From Opitutaceae bacterium (GTDB taxonomy: Bacteria; Verrucomicrobiota; Verrucomicrobiia; Opitutales; Opitutaceae), in the NCBI GenBank assembly GCA_028280945.1, contig JANQKV010000058.1, positions 1 to 64,000 of the forward strand: 64,000 nucleotides of DNA, read 5' to 3'. Each line of letters opens with the position of its first letter. The first letter of the stretch is position 1. Of this stretch, positions 33,345 to 42,539 are shown in pieces. The notes under the pieces are model-generated. The model had not been told where the DNA came from. It did no database searches and worked only from the letters and a program-made list of their open reading frames with translations. The position numbers were made by a program, and so were the translations under genes.

Positions 33345-33968
33345 TCAGAGGACCGTGAGTGTCCAACGCAAGGATTCGCGTTCTCCCAGAAGGCTCACCT
33401 GGTAGGTGCCCGGATCGAGCGTATTGGCGGGCACGGTAAGCTGAGCCGTTGCGTTGAGATCACGGTTTTCCAACTCGCTGGACGTCGCATCATGGGCGAC
33501 GACGATGACGATTTGAGATCCGCGTTGGTAAAGTTGAGCCGATGCTGCTCGTTCGCCGGGACCAGGTGGGGATCCGTCATAAGTGAGAACATAGGGAATG
33601 CCGGCTGGCACTGACGTTGGGGCAGAAACCCGCGGCAAACGGGCAGGCAGGGTCGGGCGATCGATCAACAAATCGCGAAGCAAGGGGGGGAGACCGCCGG
33701 CGATGCGCTCCGGTTCAGCCCTCTCCACGGGGGACTCATCAACGTCCTCCGGGAATTCGAGTGACACGTCAAAGCGGTAAAACCCGCTGTCGAGGAGCCG
33801 CAGGGTTTGAGCCCGGTCCTTGTTGTCCTGATAGGGCTGGTGGGCGGGGTTTTCCTTCCGATATGCAAGCGTGAGCCACGTGTAGGGGATAATGCATACG
33901 ATGATCGCGAGCACGATCCACTTCATCGGCCATGGCTTTCGATTTAAGGGATCAGGTGAAGCAGCCAT
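33345..33968 (-). CDS. Membrane-anchored hypothetical protein
   Basis: A 207-residue protein of unknown family. One transmembrane helix near the N-terminus (WIVLAIIVCIIPYTWLTLAY, about residues 18-37), then a long periplasmic part with a Pro-rich middle and a C-terminal beta-sandwich-like stretch (IVIVVAHDATSSELE ... LDPGTYQVSLLGE). Such tails occur in bacterial Ig-like or DUF proteins. It sits between argA and glyA on the same strand. No function proposed. Confidence 0.7.
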   Translation of the reverse strand: MAASPDPLNRKPWPMKWIVLAIIVCIIPYTWLTLAYRKENPAHQPYQDNKDRAQTLRLLDSGFYRFDVSLEFPEDVDESPVERAEPERIAGGLPPLLRDLLIDRPTLPARLPRVSAPTSVPAGIPYVLTYDGSPPGPGERAASAQLYQRGSQIVIVVAHDATSSELENRDLNATAQLTVPANTLDPGTYQVSLLGERESLRWTLTVL

Positions 33969-34006
33969 GACGGCGATTCAGCAAGCGGCGCCGGAGGCGC
34001 AGTCAA

Positions 34007-35266
34007 TCAATAGGGCAGCGGATGGGCTTCGGCCAAAACCGCGACCCGTTTTTGAACCTGCAACAACACCTCCTCCAGCGCATCGGTATCTATCGCCTTC
34101 AGCACGGCATCGATACAGTCGGCCACTTCATCCATGTCTTCGAGGGTGAAGCCCCGGGTCGTCACGGCGGGGGTGCCCAGTCGGATTCCGGAAGCCTGGA
34201 AGGGCGAACGCGATTCGAAGGGCACGGTGTTTTTGTTGCAGGTGATGTGGGCGCGATCGAGGGTCTCCTGTGCTTTCTTGGCGGTGAGATCGGGCAGATT
34301 CTCCCGCAGGTCGATGAGGAACAGGTGATTTTCACTGCCCCCCGAGACCACCTTGTAACCCCGCTTGATGAATGCTTCCGCCAGTGCCTGGGAGTTGGCG
34401 ACAACCTGGGCGGCGTAGTCCTTGAACTCCGGTTTCATGGCTTCGGCGAAGCAAACCGCTTTGGCAGCGATGACATGCATGAGAGGACCTCCCTGGCCTC
34501 CGGGAAACATCGCGGAGTTGATCGCTTTCGCGTGTTCGGCTTTGCACAGAATCAATCCACCACGGGGCCCGCGCAGGGTTTTATGGGTGGTTGTGGTGAC
34601 AAAATCGGCGTGCGGCACGGGGGACGGATGCACTCCGGCTGCGACGAGTCCCGCGATGTGGGCGATGTCCGCGAACAGGTAGGCGCCCACGGAGCGCGCA
34701 ATTTGTCCCATTCGTTCAAAATCGATAATACGGGAGTAAGCTGAAGCACCGACCGTAATCATTTTGGGTTGTTCGCGCTCGGCGATCACCGCGAGTTCAT
34801 CGTAGTCGATGTAACCGGTCTCTTCGTTGACCCCATATTGGACAAAATTGTAGAGCTTGCCGGAGAAGTTCACGGGATTGCCGTGAGTAAGGTGTCCACC
34901 GTGTGCGAGGTTCATGCCGAGAACTTTGTCACCCGGCTGCAGGACGGCGGTGTAGACGGCGAAATTTGCCTGGGAGCCGGAGTGGGGCTGCACGTTGGCG
35001 TGTTCCGCACCAAAAAGCCGCTTGGCTCGTTCGATGGCGATGACCTCGGCTTTGTCGACCTCCTCGCAGCCACCATACCAGCGTTTGGCGGGGTAGCCTT
35101 CCGCATACTTGTTCGTCAGCACGCTGCCCTGGGCTTCCATGACAGCGGGATGGGTGAAGTTTTCCGACGCAATCAGCTCGATATGGCTGGATTGGCGGGA
35201 GCCTTCGGCCGCGATAATCGCGGAGATTTCTGGGTCGAGGGTGGCAAGCGGCGTGGCGTTCAACAT
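34007..35266 (-). CDS. glyA: Serine hydroxymethyltransferase
   Basis: PLP enzyme interconverting serine and glycine and loading tetrahydrofolate with one-carbon units. 419 residues from ATG 35266 ([13 protein letters not shown]); the extra upstream codons to 35311 are not conserved. Motifs: [28 protein letters not shown]-Lys in [15 protein letters not shown], and [14 protein letters not shown]. purD lies two genes upstream on the same strand, consistent with glycine use in purine synthesis. Confidence 0.97.
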   Translation of the reverse strand: MLNATPLATLDPEISAIIAAEGSRQSSHIELIASENFTHPAVMEAQGSVLTNKYAEGYPAKRWYGGCEEVDKAEVIAIERAKRLFGAEHANVQPHSGSQANFAVYTAVLQPGDKVLGMNLAHGGHLTHGNPVNFSGKLYNFVQYGVNEETGYIDYDELAVIAEREQPKMITVGASAYSRIIDFERMGQIARSVGAYLFADIAHIAGLVAAGVHPSPVPHADFVTTTTHKTLRGPRGGLILCKAEHAKAINSAMFPGGQGGPLMHVIAAKAVCFAEAMKPEFKDYAAQVVANSQALAEAFIKRGYKVVSGGSENHLFLIDLRENLPDLTAKKAQETLDRAHITCNKNTVPFESRSPFQASGIRLGTPAVTTRGFTLEDMDEVADCIDAVLKAIDTDALEEVLLQVQKRVAVLAEAHPLPY

Positions 35267-35326
35267 GGGCGGCAAAAGGACAATCTCAGGAACGATTGTC
35301 CAAAATCCCAAATCGAAAATGCCCCG

Positions 35327-35806
35327 CTAACCGAATTCTTTCCGCAAAAATGCCACGACTGACGGGATCGATTCCACGATCTCATCCCGGCAGGCTTCAT
35401 AGAGCGGCAACGAGCCGCCGTAAGGATCGGCAATTTCCTTGTCCGCCTCACGAGGCATAAACTCCCGCAACAAGTAAATGTGGCGGGGCGTCGGATCGAA
35501 TCCGGCTTGAATCACCGCGCGATGGGTTTCGGTCATCACGAAGATGGCGGCAGCTTGGTCGATCAGATCCGGGGTCAGGGGCTGGCTCCGGTGATTGGTG
35601 ATGTCCAAACCAACTTTCTTCATGGCGGTCACCGAATTGGCCGACGCTGGATCTCCCCGTCGAGCAGCCACTCCTGCCGAAACCACTTGCATATCTTTAA
35701 GAGGAGACTCTTCGGCCGCCAGCGCGTGAGCGAGCAATCTTTCAGCCATGGGCGAGCGGCAGATGTTTCCCGTGCAAACTGCCACGATAAGTCGCTTTTC
35801 GTCCAT
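35327..35806 (-). CDS. Low-molecular-weight protein-tyrosine phosphatase
   Basis: A 159-residue phosphatase with the CX5R loop at the N-terminus (VAVCTGNICRSPMAERLL) and the general-acid Asp in the DP loop (ADPYGGSLPLYEAC). In many bacteria such enzymes (Wzb type) dephosphorylate the BY-kinase of exopolysaccharide export; here the only visible kinase, at 4347, is 30 kb away, so the link is unproven. Related members act on arsenate, but the loop is of the tyrosine-phosphatase type. Confidence 0.85.
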   Translation of the reverse strand: MDEKRLIVAVCTGNICRSPMAERLLAHALAAEESPLKDMQVVSAGVAARRGDPASANSVTAMKKVGLDITNHRSQPLTPDLIDQAAAIFVMTETHRAVIQAGFDPTPRHIYLLREFMPREADKEIADPYGGSLPLYEACRDEIVESIPSVVAFLRKEFG

Positions 35807-35854
35807 GATGTAGCGTTACTTCTGAAAGTACTGATTCGCAACCCGGTGGATTGA

Positions 35855-37162
35855 TCAGCTCTGTCCGAGTTGGCGAGCCCCGATGTCCCGTCGGAATATT
35901 TTACTGGGGCATTCGATTCGATCGCACACGTCGTAGGCGGCATTGGCGGCAGATTGGAGATCAGGCCCGAGTGCCGTCACGCCCAGGACCCGGCCTCCGG
36001 CGGTCACCAGTTGTCCGGATTCGTTCCTGGCCGTGCCCGCCTGGACGATTGCCACCTTATCAGGCATGGGTTCAGGAAACGTGATAACGTCACCTTTCGG
36101 ATAGCTCGCAGGGTATCCCCGGGCCGCAATGACCACACACATCGCGTGTTCCGGTTTTACCTGCAGATCGAAATCCTGCAGATCACCCTGCGCTGCTCGC
36201 CACAGGAGCTCCAAAACGTCACAACCCAGTCGAGGTAGCACGACCTGGGTCTCGGGGTCGCCGAAGCGGGTATTATATTCGAGCACGGAGGGGCCTTGGG
36301 CGGTGAGCATGATGCCAATGAAGAGGGTGCCGCGAAAATCTATGCCTTCATCGGCAATGGCTTCCACGGATGGTCGCACAATTTCGTCCTCAATTTGCTG
36401 CAACAGTCCGGGGGTAACCACCTCCGCCGGAGAGTAGGTTCCCATGCCGCCGGTATTGGGCCCAGTATCGCCTTCGCCGATACGCTTGTGATCTTGGGAG
36501 GTGGGGAGGATCAGGTAGTCGCGCCCTGAGACGATCACCAGAATCGAAGTCTCGTCCCCGACCAGGCAGTCTTCGATAAGGACCCGTGATCCCGATGCGC
36601 CAAATTTGTTGCCTTCCAGCATGTCTCGAACTGCTTCCTCGGCTTCAATGCGATTGGCGGCCACGATGACTCCCTTTCCAGCGGCGAGGCCGTCCGCCTT
36701 GATGACGATCGGGGCAGATCGGACCTTGAGATATTCAAGGGCGGGTTTGACCTCGGAGAACACCTCTGCCGGGGCGGTGGGAATCCCGTATTTCTGCAGA
36801 ATCTGTTTGGTGCGGATCTTGGACGCCTCCAACTCGCCGCCATCTGCCTTGGGGCCAAAGGCGGGAATGCCGACGTCAGCCAAGGCGTCCACCAGTCCGA
36901 GGGCGAGGGGCACTTCCGGTCCCACCACCACAAATTCAGTCGCGGTGGATTGGGCCAGCTTCACCAACCCGGGAATATCGTCGGCTGCCACTTGGTGGCA
37001 GGTGGCACCCTCGGCCTGCATCCCCGGATTTCCCGGAGCCGCAATCAGTTGTGGCTGGGTCGGGGAGGCGGCGAGCGCGCGGACAAGGGCGTGCTCCCGG
37101 CCACCGGAACCGACTACCAAGACCTTGGTCGGAAGGGAGGTGCTGTCAGCAGGCGAAACCAT
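35855..37162 (-). CDS. purD: Phosphoribosylamine--glycine ligase
   Basis: Third step of purine synthesis (GAR synthetase), an ATP-grasp enzyme of 435 residues. N-terminus KVLVVGSGGREHALVRAL, GPEVPLALGLVDAL, ATP-grasp segments VIKADGLAAGKGVIVA and VLEYNTRFGDPETQVVL, all as in the family. Slight N-terminal extension of about 10 residues. The convergent or upstream pilin gene is divergent and 109 nt away. Confidence 0.97.
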   Translation of the reverse strand: MVSPADSTSLPTKVLVVGSGGREHALVRALAASPTQPQLIAAPGNPGMQAEGATCHQVAADDIPGLVKLAQSTATEFVVVGPEVPLALGLVDALADVGIPAFGPKADGGELEASKIRTKQILQKYGIPTAPAEVFSEVKPALEYLKVRSAPIVIKADGLAAGKGVIVAANRIEAEEAVRDMLEGNKFGASGSRVLIEDCLVGDETSILVIVSGRDYLILPTSQDHKRIGEGDTGPNTGGMGTYSPAEVVTPGLLQQIEDEIVRPSVEAIADEGIDFRGTLFIGIMLTAQGPSVLEYNTRFGDPETQVVLPRLGCDVLELLWRAAQGDLQDFDLQVKPEHAMCVVIAARGYPASYPKGDVITFPEPMPDKVAIVQAGTARNESGQLVTAGGRVLGVTALGPDLQSAANAAYDVCDRIECPSKIFRRDIGARQLGQS

Positions 37163-37271
37163 GGAGGCGAAACTTCGGGATGGAGAAATCCACGCAACGT
37201 AGAAATGCGAAATCTACTTAGGAGTATGGGATTGATTCCTGAACGGGGCCTCGGATTATTAACGATCGTCG

Positions 37272-37745
37272 ATGGTTAGCAGGCGAAAAAATAAGGGATT
37301 CACCCTAGTCGAAATCATGGTGGTTGTGACCTTGATCGGGTTTCTCGCCATGTTGGCCGTCCCCACTTTTAAACGGATCAAGCTGCGGGCACTCTCCGCC
37401 TCTTACACGGCGGATACACGTCTTTTTTCAGAGGCGTTTCAGCGCTACGCGCAGGAAAACGGCAGGTTTCCTCCCACCAGTGGAGTCGGCGTCATCCCCG
37501 ATGGGATGGACGAATACCTCAACATCAACGATTGGAACAAGACATCATCAATTGGCGGTAATTACAGCTGGCTGAGCGTCCAGAATGCGGGCGCCACCAT
37601 CGGAGTCTTGGTGGTGGCGGGGGCGACACTTTCGTTGGACGAGCTGGAGCTCGTCGATACTTGGATCGATGATGGAAACCTTAACTCAGGCAACGTGATT
37701 ACCGCCGCCGCGGGCACGATCGTCTACTATATCGTCGAGAACTGA
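37272..37745 (+). CDS. Type IV pilin-like / pseudopilin protein
   Basis: A 157-residue protein with a class III prepilin leader: basic MVSRRKNKG cut before Phe by prepilin peptidase, then the hydrophobic helix FTLVEIMVVVTLIGFLAMLAVP with Glu at +5. The rest is a globular domain (RLFSEAFQRYAQENGRFPPTSG) resembling the GspG-like or TIGR02532-type pseudopilins. No assembly ATPase or secretin genes are adjacent, so it may use a general secretion or pilus machine encoded elsewhere. The following gene starts 5 nt later. Confidence 0.88.
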   Translation: MVSRRKNKGFTLVEIMVVVTLIGFLAMLAVPTFKRIKLRALSASYTADTRLFSEAFQRYAQENGRFPPTSGVGVIPDGMDEYLNINDWNKTSSIGGNYSWLSVQNAGATIGVLVVAGATLSLDELELVDTWIDDGNLNSGNVITAAAGTIVYYIVEN

Positions 37746-37750
37746 GCGAA

Positions 37751-38524
37751 ATGAGTTCATTGCCTGTTTTACTTTCCGCTCAAGGCCTTTCCGCCGATTG
37801 CTCAACCCCGGAATCCGGACGCAAGGTGCCCATGTCGAAAATGGACATCGAGCAGGCGCTCGGTCGACTGCGTTCATTCGCCGCGCTCACATCCATTCAG
37901 TTGAATGGGGTTGAGGCGTCGGTTACCGTCGCACGCGGGGATCTTCGTTTGGTGGTAACCAACCAAGGCGGCCGACTGATGGCTCAGGACGCTCGCGATA
38001 CTGCTGCGGTGCCCCAGGAAAAGTCTCCCGAAGAGATAGGTGCTTGGCTCATGTCGTCGGATGGGGCCTCGACCCCCAAAAAGAGTTCCGCAACCAGTGG
38101 AGGTGGTGAAGGTCGATTTGCTTCCCTCGCCGGAGAAGGCAAAAAACTGGCCTTTATCGGCGTGATGTTGGTGGGCATCGTGGTGATGGGCTGGTTCAAC
38201 TTCGCCCCTCGCAAGGTAGCCGAAGGCATCGTGTTCATCGATCATCCCGTGCGTGTCGCCGGTTTGAACCAGCAGTTCTTGGGCCGCTACGGCGACCTCA
38301 CGGATCCCAGCCAAGTTGTCTTTGTGGTGGAAGAGGAACAGCTCCGGGTGCACCTCATCAATGCCGGGATCATGGAGGCAGAGCCGCTTCGGGTGATGTC
38401 GTTCCGCTACGGCAGCCGAGGTTTGGAAGAAGTGATGGTAGCGGAGAATGGCGCCGTCATTGAGCGCGATACTTCCGGTAATTTGGTCTACAGCGGCACC
38501 ACTTATCCGCGGATCAGGAGCTAA
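37751..38524 (+). CDS. Hypothetical membrane protein next to pilin gene
   Basis: A 257-residue protein I do not recognise. About 130 polar cytoplasmic residues, one transmembrane helix (LAFIGVMLVGIVVMGWFNF), and about 100 residues outside with beta-rich sequence (VVFVVEEEQLRVHLINAG). Cotranscribed with the prepilin gene (5-nt gap), so a role in pilus or secretion assembly is plausible. An ATG at 37832 (MSKMDIEQALG), preceded by AAGGTG, is an equally credible start. Confidence 0.6.
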   Translation: MSSLPVLLSAQGLSADCSTPESGRKVPMSKMDIEQALGRLRSFAALTSIQLNGVEASVTVARGDLRLVVTNQGGRLMAQDARDTAAVPQEKSPEEIGAWLMSSDGASTPKKSSATSGGGEGRFASLAGEGKKLAFIGVMLVGIVVMGWFNFAPRKVAEGIVFIDHPVRVAGLNQQFLGRYGDLTDPSQVVFVVEEEQLRVHLINAGIMEAEPLRVMSFRYGSRGLEEVMVAENGAVIERDTSGNLVYSGTTYPRIRS

Positions 38525-38530
38525 TCCCAG

Positions 38531-38558
38531 CCCGGTGCAAACTCGGGAGCGGACCGGG
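38531..38558. terminator. Inverted repeat between convergent genes
   Basis: CCCGGT (38531-38536) and ACCGGG (38553-38558) flank a 16-nt loop that itself contains CTCGGGAG. It fills the 35-nt gap between two convergent genes, so it may end transcription from both sides, although no T-run follows. Confidence 0.4.
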
Positions 38559-38559
38559 G

Positions 38560-40518
38560 TCAAAGCACTTGAAGCTTGTCCCGGTAGAACGTGACAACCT
38601 CGTCCGGATCATCGGTAAACAAAAGGTAGTCGGACATCCACGAAGGGGCGCGCTTTTCACGAATCATGGTGGTGAACTGCTTGCGCAGGTCTCGGAAATA
38701 ACGGGCATCAAAAAAGACGAATGGTACCCGCGGCCGGATGCCGAGTTTGAGATTGCACATCTCGATTCCGATTTCCTCGAGGGTGCCAACACCGCCGACG
38801 TTGAAGACACAGAAATCGGCGACTTCAAACCACTTTTGCCGGAAATGCCGGGAGGACTCCTGGAAGGTATTGAAGAAATCCACGCCCAATTCCGGCGGTT
38901 GGGCCTCAAGTTCGAGGAAACACGCCCCGGTCAAGCAGCCTTTTGCCCTGGCTTGTTCACAGGCGAGTCCCATGACCCCACCCCCGCCGCCAGTGATCAT
39001 GCCTACATTGGGCGCCATGTAGTCGGTCAAACGGTCAATGAGATGGGTGATGCGCTGCGACTGTTGTTCATTGAGCCCCGCCGCGCTACCGTAAAAGGCG
39101 AGGATCGTTGATTCCTGGAATCGCCGACTGGCTTCCTCGCGAAGGAAGAATCCATGATTCTTTTTATAGACGTGAAGGTAAAGGTCGCCGAGTTGAGGAG
39201 TGAACCAATAGACGTCGATGCCGAGCGCCTCAAGTGTATCGAGCCGGGTGTGGGCGTTGTGGGAAAGAAAAAAGCCGTGGGTGCGTGAGGCGTTGCGGAA
39301 AATTATCCGCTTCAACTTCAAATCGGGCAGGGCTCCCAGCAACTCCACCTGCTCCAGCAGGTTGGGAAAATAGTTGGTCACCAGGGTGTCGCAGCCCTTC
39401 GGTGCTGCCGCGACGGCAGCGATGAGGGTGGGATGCGTCATGGCAGGATCTATCTGAGCCACGGCGGCTTGAATTCGCGCCGGGCTGTTGCCGAGATGCA
39501 GCAATACCGAAGGGTTCGGCATGGTGGAGTTCTGCCCCTTTACCGACACGCGCAGTCGCGGTTTTGGCGGTGACTTGGGTTTGGACGCGGGTTGTTGCGA
39601 CGCTTCATCGATCGCGGCGAACGCTTGTTCGCTGGCAGCGGTCAAGTTCTGCCGGCGTTGGCGGCGGGTCTGTGCCCGTGAGCCGTCGGTTTCAGGTGCC
39701 CGGAAGATTTCGACCGAGACCATGGGGTTTACCACCGGCTGATCGCCGGGGTTGTAGATCTCCAGCATGATGTTGGTCCCAAACGTTTTCACCGGATCGA
39801 GCACCACCGCGCTAGTGTGGATCCCAAAGTTGCCGCGTCCCTGGTTCAGCACGACGTAGTGCTCTTTCAAATACATCGAACAGCTCGTGAGCACCCCGGC
39901 CTGCGGGGGGATGCTCAACGGCGACGCGGAGTGCCGCACTTGAACCTTGTCCAGCAGCGTTCGGCTGGCTTGGCCCGCCACCAATTGAGCGAAGGTCTCC
40001 CGCTCCAGATCGGCTTTGAGCGCATAGCGGACGTGATGGGGAGTTAAAAACACCCGGCCGTCGCGATCGATGGAGATCGTGTTGGGGAGTTTGATTACAT
40101 TGGAGCGGACGGCCTGCCAAATCTCCTCGGTGGGCAGCTTGGCCTCGGGGGGCGCATAAAAAAGCCGGCCCACGGGGGTGCCGGGGCGAAAGAGTTTTCG
40201 CCAATAGGCCGCATGGGGCACCGTCGAATCGTAGACGAAGGCCTCGGCCTCAACGATCAATCGATTGCCGTCGATTTGGGCGGGCTGCGGGGTGAGCATT
40301 TCAATGCCGATGCGGGCCAGCGTGCTGCGTTCGGTGAACTTGAAAGACGGGTGATGCTCCTGCCAAAAGGTCCATTCGGAGTGGTTGCGCGGCCAAAAGG
40401 CGAGGGTGAGGGAAAGAGGGTGGTCATCGCCTTGGGGGCGGACAGCGAGCACTTGGCCGTCCTGACTGGTCCAAAACTGAGGGGCTTTCATGGACGGAAC
40501 AAATCGGAGCAGAGACAT
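38560..40518 (-). CDS. Large LOG-family (lysine decarboxylase-like Rossmann) protein
   Basis: From ATG 40518 a 652-residue protein whose C-terminal ~230 residues match the LOG family: LAFYGSA, PNVGMITGGGGGVMGLACEQARAKGC and a GGVGTLEEI motif in place of PGGxGTxxE (first Gly present, Pro replaced by Val). LOG proteins cleave ribose from cytokinin-type nucleotides or other NMPs. The ~420 residues before it, including a Rossmann-like stretch (LLHLGNSPARIQAAVAQ), have no family I can name; normal LOG proteins are about 200 residues. Start alternatives are 40491 and 40596. Function unproven. Confidence 0.8.
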   Translation of the reverse strand: MSLLRFVPSMKAPQFWTSQDGQVLAVRPQGDDHPLSLTLAFWPRNHSEWTFWQEHHPSFKFTERSTLARIGIEMLTPQPAQIDGNRLIVEAEAFVYDSTVPHAAYWRKLFRPGTPVGRLFYAPPEAKLPTEEIWQAVRSNVIKLPNTISIDRDGRVFLTPHHVRYALKADLERETFAQLVAGQASRTLLDKVQVRHSASPLSIPPQAGVLTSCSMYLKEHYVVLNQGRGNFGIHTSAVVLDPVKTFGTNIMLEIYNPGDQPVVNPMVSVEIFRAPETDGSRAQTRRQRRQNLTAASEQAFAAIDEASQQPASKPKSPPKPRLRVSVKGQNSTMPNPSVLLHLGNSPARIQAAVAQIDPAMTHPTLIAAVAAAPKGCDTLVTNYFPNLLEQVELLGALPDLKLKRIIFRNASRTHGFFLSHNAHTRLDTLEALGIDVYWFTPQLGDLYLHVYKKNHGFFLREEASRRFQESTILAFYGSAAGLNEQQSQRITHLIDRLTDYMAPNVGMITGGGGGVMGLACEQARAKGCLTGACFLELEAQPPELGVDFFNTFQESSRHFRQKWFEVADFCVFNVGGVGTLEEIGIEMCNLKLGIRPRVPFVFFDARYFRDLRKQFTTMIREKRAPSWMSDYLLFTDDPDEVVTFYRDKLQVL

Positions 40519-40604
40519 CGTTTCAAGGGTTCCGACGATAAAGACCTCGTGTCGTTGCGATGGGCGTTTGCCTCGGGTGAGTGAAATGGTTCTCAATCCC
40601 GTGT

Positions 40605-41351
40605 ATGCGAACTACCTTCCGATTTATTCTCGTCGCTATCACGCTGGGATGCAGTGCTGCAACCCTGGCGCAGACTGAAAACTCCCCTGCGGCATCGGTC
40701 ACTTCGGATTCAATTCCTGTCGAGAGCCCGGCGTTGAGTGAGGAACAGATGCTGGAGATCTATGGTTGGATGGCTGGGATGCGAGCTGGTCTCAGTCGAC
40801 TGGGATTAACCGAAACGGAGATGGCCGCGTTTCTTCGGGGGATCGAAGCAGCTGGAGCGGGCAAGAACTGGGAAGTAAACATCGCCACGGCAGGACCCGC
40901 CATTTCCCAAATGGTGCAAGCCAAGTTCGATGCCTACATGGCGGCCGAAAAAGCCAAGCAAATGGCGATTGCGGAAAACTTTTGGCAGACCCTGCGGGAA
41001 ACCCCCGGTGTCACTCAACTGCCTTCCGGGTTGGCCTACAAAATCACCGAACCCGGAACGGGACCCAAACCCGCCCCGGTGGACACCGTGATTGCCCATT
41101 ACACCGGCCGTTTGATTGACGGCACGGTGTTCGATTCTTCGCAGGGGGGTGGGCCTTTCGAGACGCAACTGAACCGCGTCATCCCGGGATGGACCGAAGG
41201 ACTTGGATTGATTGGCGCAGGCGGGAAAATCACCCTCTACATTCCCGCTTCGCTGGGCTACGGCGACGCGGGCACGGACAATATTCCTCCCGGTGCCACT
41301 TTGATTTTTGAGGTGGAACTGCTCAAGGTGATCCCGGCTCCAGCGCCGTAG
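40605..41351 (+). CDS. FKBP-type peptidyl-prolyl cis-trans isomerase (exported)
   Basis: Periplasmic folding catalyst of 248 residues from ATG 40605; an in-frame GTG at 40581 is possible. A signal peptide (FRFILVAITLGCSAATLAQ) is followed by a helical N-terminal part like Mip/FkpA (dimerisation) and the FKBP domain (VIAHYTGRLIDGTVFDSS, PGWTEGLGLIGAGGKITLYIP, IPPGATLIFEVELL). Active-site Tyr, Asp, Trp and Phe positions look conserved. Divergent from the LOG gene with 86 nt between. Confidence 0.92.
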   Translation: MRTTFRFILVAITLGCSAATLAQTENSPAASVTSDSIPVESPALSEEQMLEIYGWMAGMRAGLSRLGLTETEMAAFLRGIEAAGAGKNWEVNIATAGPAISQMVQAKFDAYMAAEKAKQMAIAENFWQTLRETPGVTQLPSGLAYKITEPGTGPKPAPVDTVIAHYTGRLIDGTVFDSSQGGGPFETQLNRVIPGWTEGLGLIGAGGKITLYIPASLGYGDAGTDNIPPGATLIFEVELLKVIPAPAP

Positions 41352-41391
41352 AGTCTTGCTGTGTTGATGACCTGACCAATTCTCCTCCCGG

Positions 41392-42456
41392 TTAAGCGGC
41401 GGGGTTGGTTTCAACGAGATCCCGCGTAAACGATTCCAAGTCCTCGTCGGTTGTATCCCAATTGCACATCAGGCGATAGCGCTCGGGGCCCAGGAAATTG
41501 TAGAAATGCCAGCCCCGCTCATGCATCGCTGAGGCGTGCTCAGGAGCCATGTCGACAAAGAGTGCGTTGACCTCCGGTTCGAGAAATACCGAAACCTCCG
41601 GTATGGGGTGCAACCGGTCGGCTAGCGACCGGGTCATGGCATTCGCATGTGCGGCGTGGTCCAGCCAGGCGCCGTCTTGCAGCATCCCCAGCCATTGGCT
41701 GCTGAGAAACCGCATTTTTGAAGCCAGCTGTCCGGCTTGTTTGCAGCGGTAGTCAAACTCTACCGCCTGCTCCGGATTAAAGAATATCACGGCTTCTGAT
41801 GTGTTCATGCCGTTTTTGGTGCCGCCAAAACACAACACGTCGACACCGGCTCGCCAGGTGAAGTCCGCTGGCGAAGCCCCTTCTTTGTCCCGCAAAGCCA
41901 CGGCTGCATTGGCGAACCGGGCCCCGTCCATGTGCACGGCGAGTTGGTGGTGGCGGGCCAGTGCGCTGAGTGCTTCGATTTCAGCGGTCGAGTAAACCGT
42001 GCCGAACTCGGTCGACTGGGTAAGGGAAAGCACGCGGGGCTTGGGGTAGTGGATGTCGGTGCGTTTGCGAATGACTCTTTCGACCGCATCGGCATCGAGT
42101 TTCCCATGAGTTCCCCTGGCGGTCAGGATTTTGGTGCCATTGGAAAAGAATTCCGGGGCCCCGCACTCGTCCGTCTCCACGTGGGCGACTTCATGGCAGA
42201 TCACGCTGTGGTAACTGCGGCACAACGAGGCGAGGGCCAGCGAGTTTGCCGCCGTGCCGTTGAAAACGAAAAAGATCTCAGCCTCCGGCTTTTCGAAAAC
42301 CTCCCGTATGAGATCACAGGCTCGATTCGTCCAATCGTCGGCACCGTAAGAAGGAAGGCGGCCTTGATTGGCTTGGCTCATGGATGCCCAGGCCTCGGGG
42401 CAGATTCCTGACGTGTTGTCGCTGGCAAAGTGATGGCGATGGATGGGAGAGGACAT
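41392..42456 (-). CDS. Threonine aldolase-like PLP enzyme
   Basis: Fold-type I PLP enzyme splitting threonine into glycine and acetaldehyde (L-threonine aldolase group). From ATG 42456, 354 residues: FASDNTSGICPEA, EVAHVETDECGAPEFF, HMDGARFANAAVAL with the PLP-binding Asp, and PLP-Lys in CFGGTKNGMNTSEAV. Longer reading to 42549 adds a non-conserved extension overlapping the divergent aroK start. Side activity and exact stereospecificity cannot be read from sequence. Confidence 0.9.
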   Translation of the reverse strand: MSSPIHRHHFASDNTSGICPEAWASMSQANQGRLPSYGADDWTNRACDLIREVFEKPEAEIFFVFNGTAANSLALASLCRSYHSVICHEVAHVETDECGAPEFFSNGTKILTARGTHGKLDADAVERVIRKRTDIHYPKPRVLSLTQSTEFGTVYSTAEIEALSALARHHQLAVHMDGARFANAAVALRDKEGASPADFTWRAGVDVLCFGGTKNGMNTSEAVIFFNPEQAVEFDYRCKQAGQLASKMRFLSSQWLGMLQDGAWLDHAAHANAMTRSLADRLHPIPEVSVFLEPEVNALFVDMAPEHASAMHERGWHFYNFLGPERYRLMCNWDTTDEDLESFTRDLVETNPAA

Positions 42457-42539
42457 ACTCGGCGTCGGTTGAGTCGGCGAGTCAGGGGGATTTTTCGTAT
42501 TTGGCAAACGCGGGATCTGGCCGTTGATATCTCGCTGCC

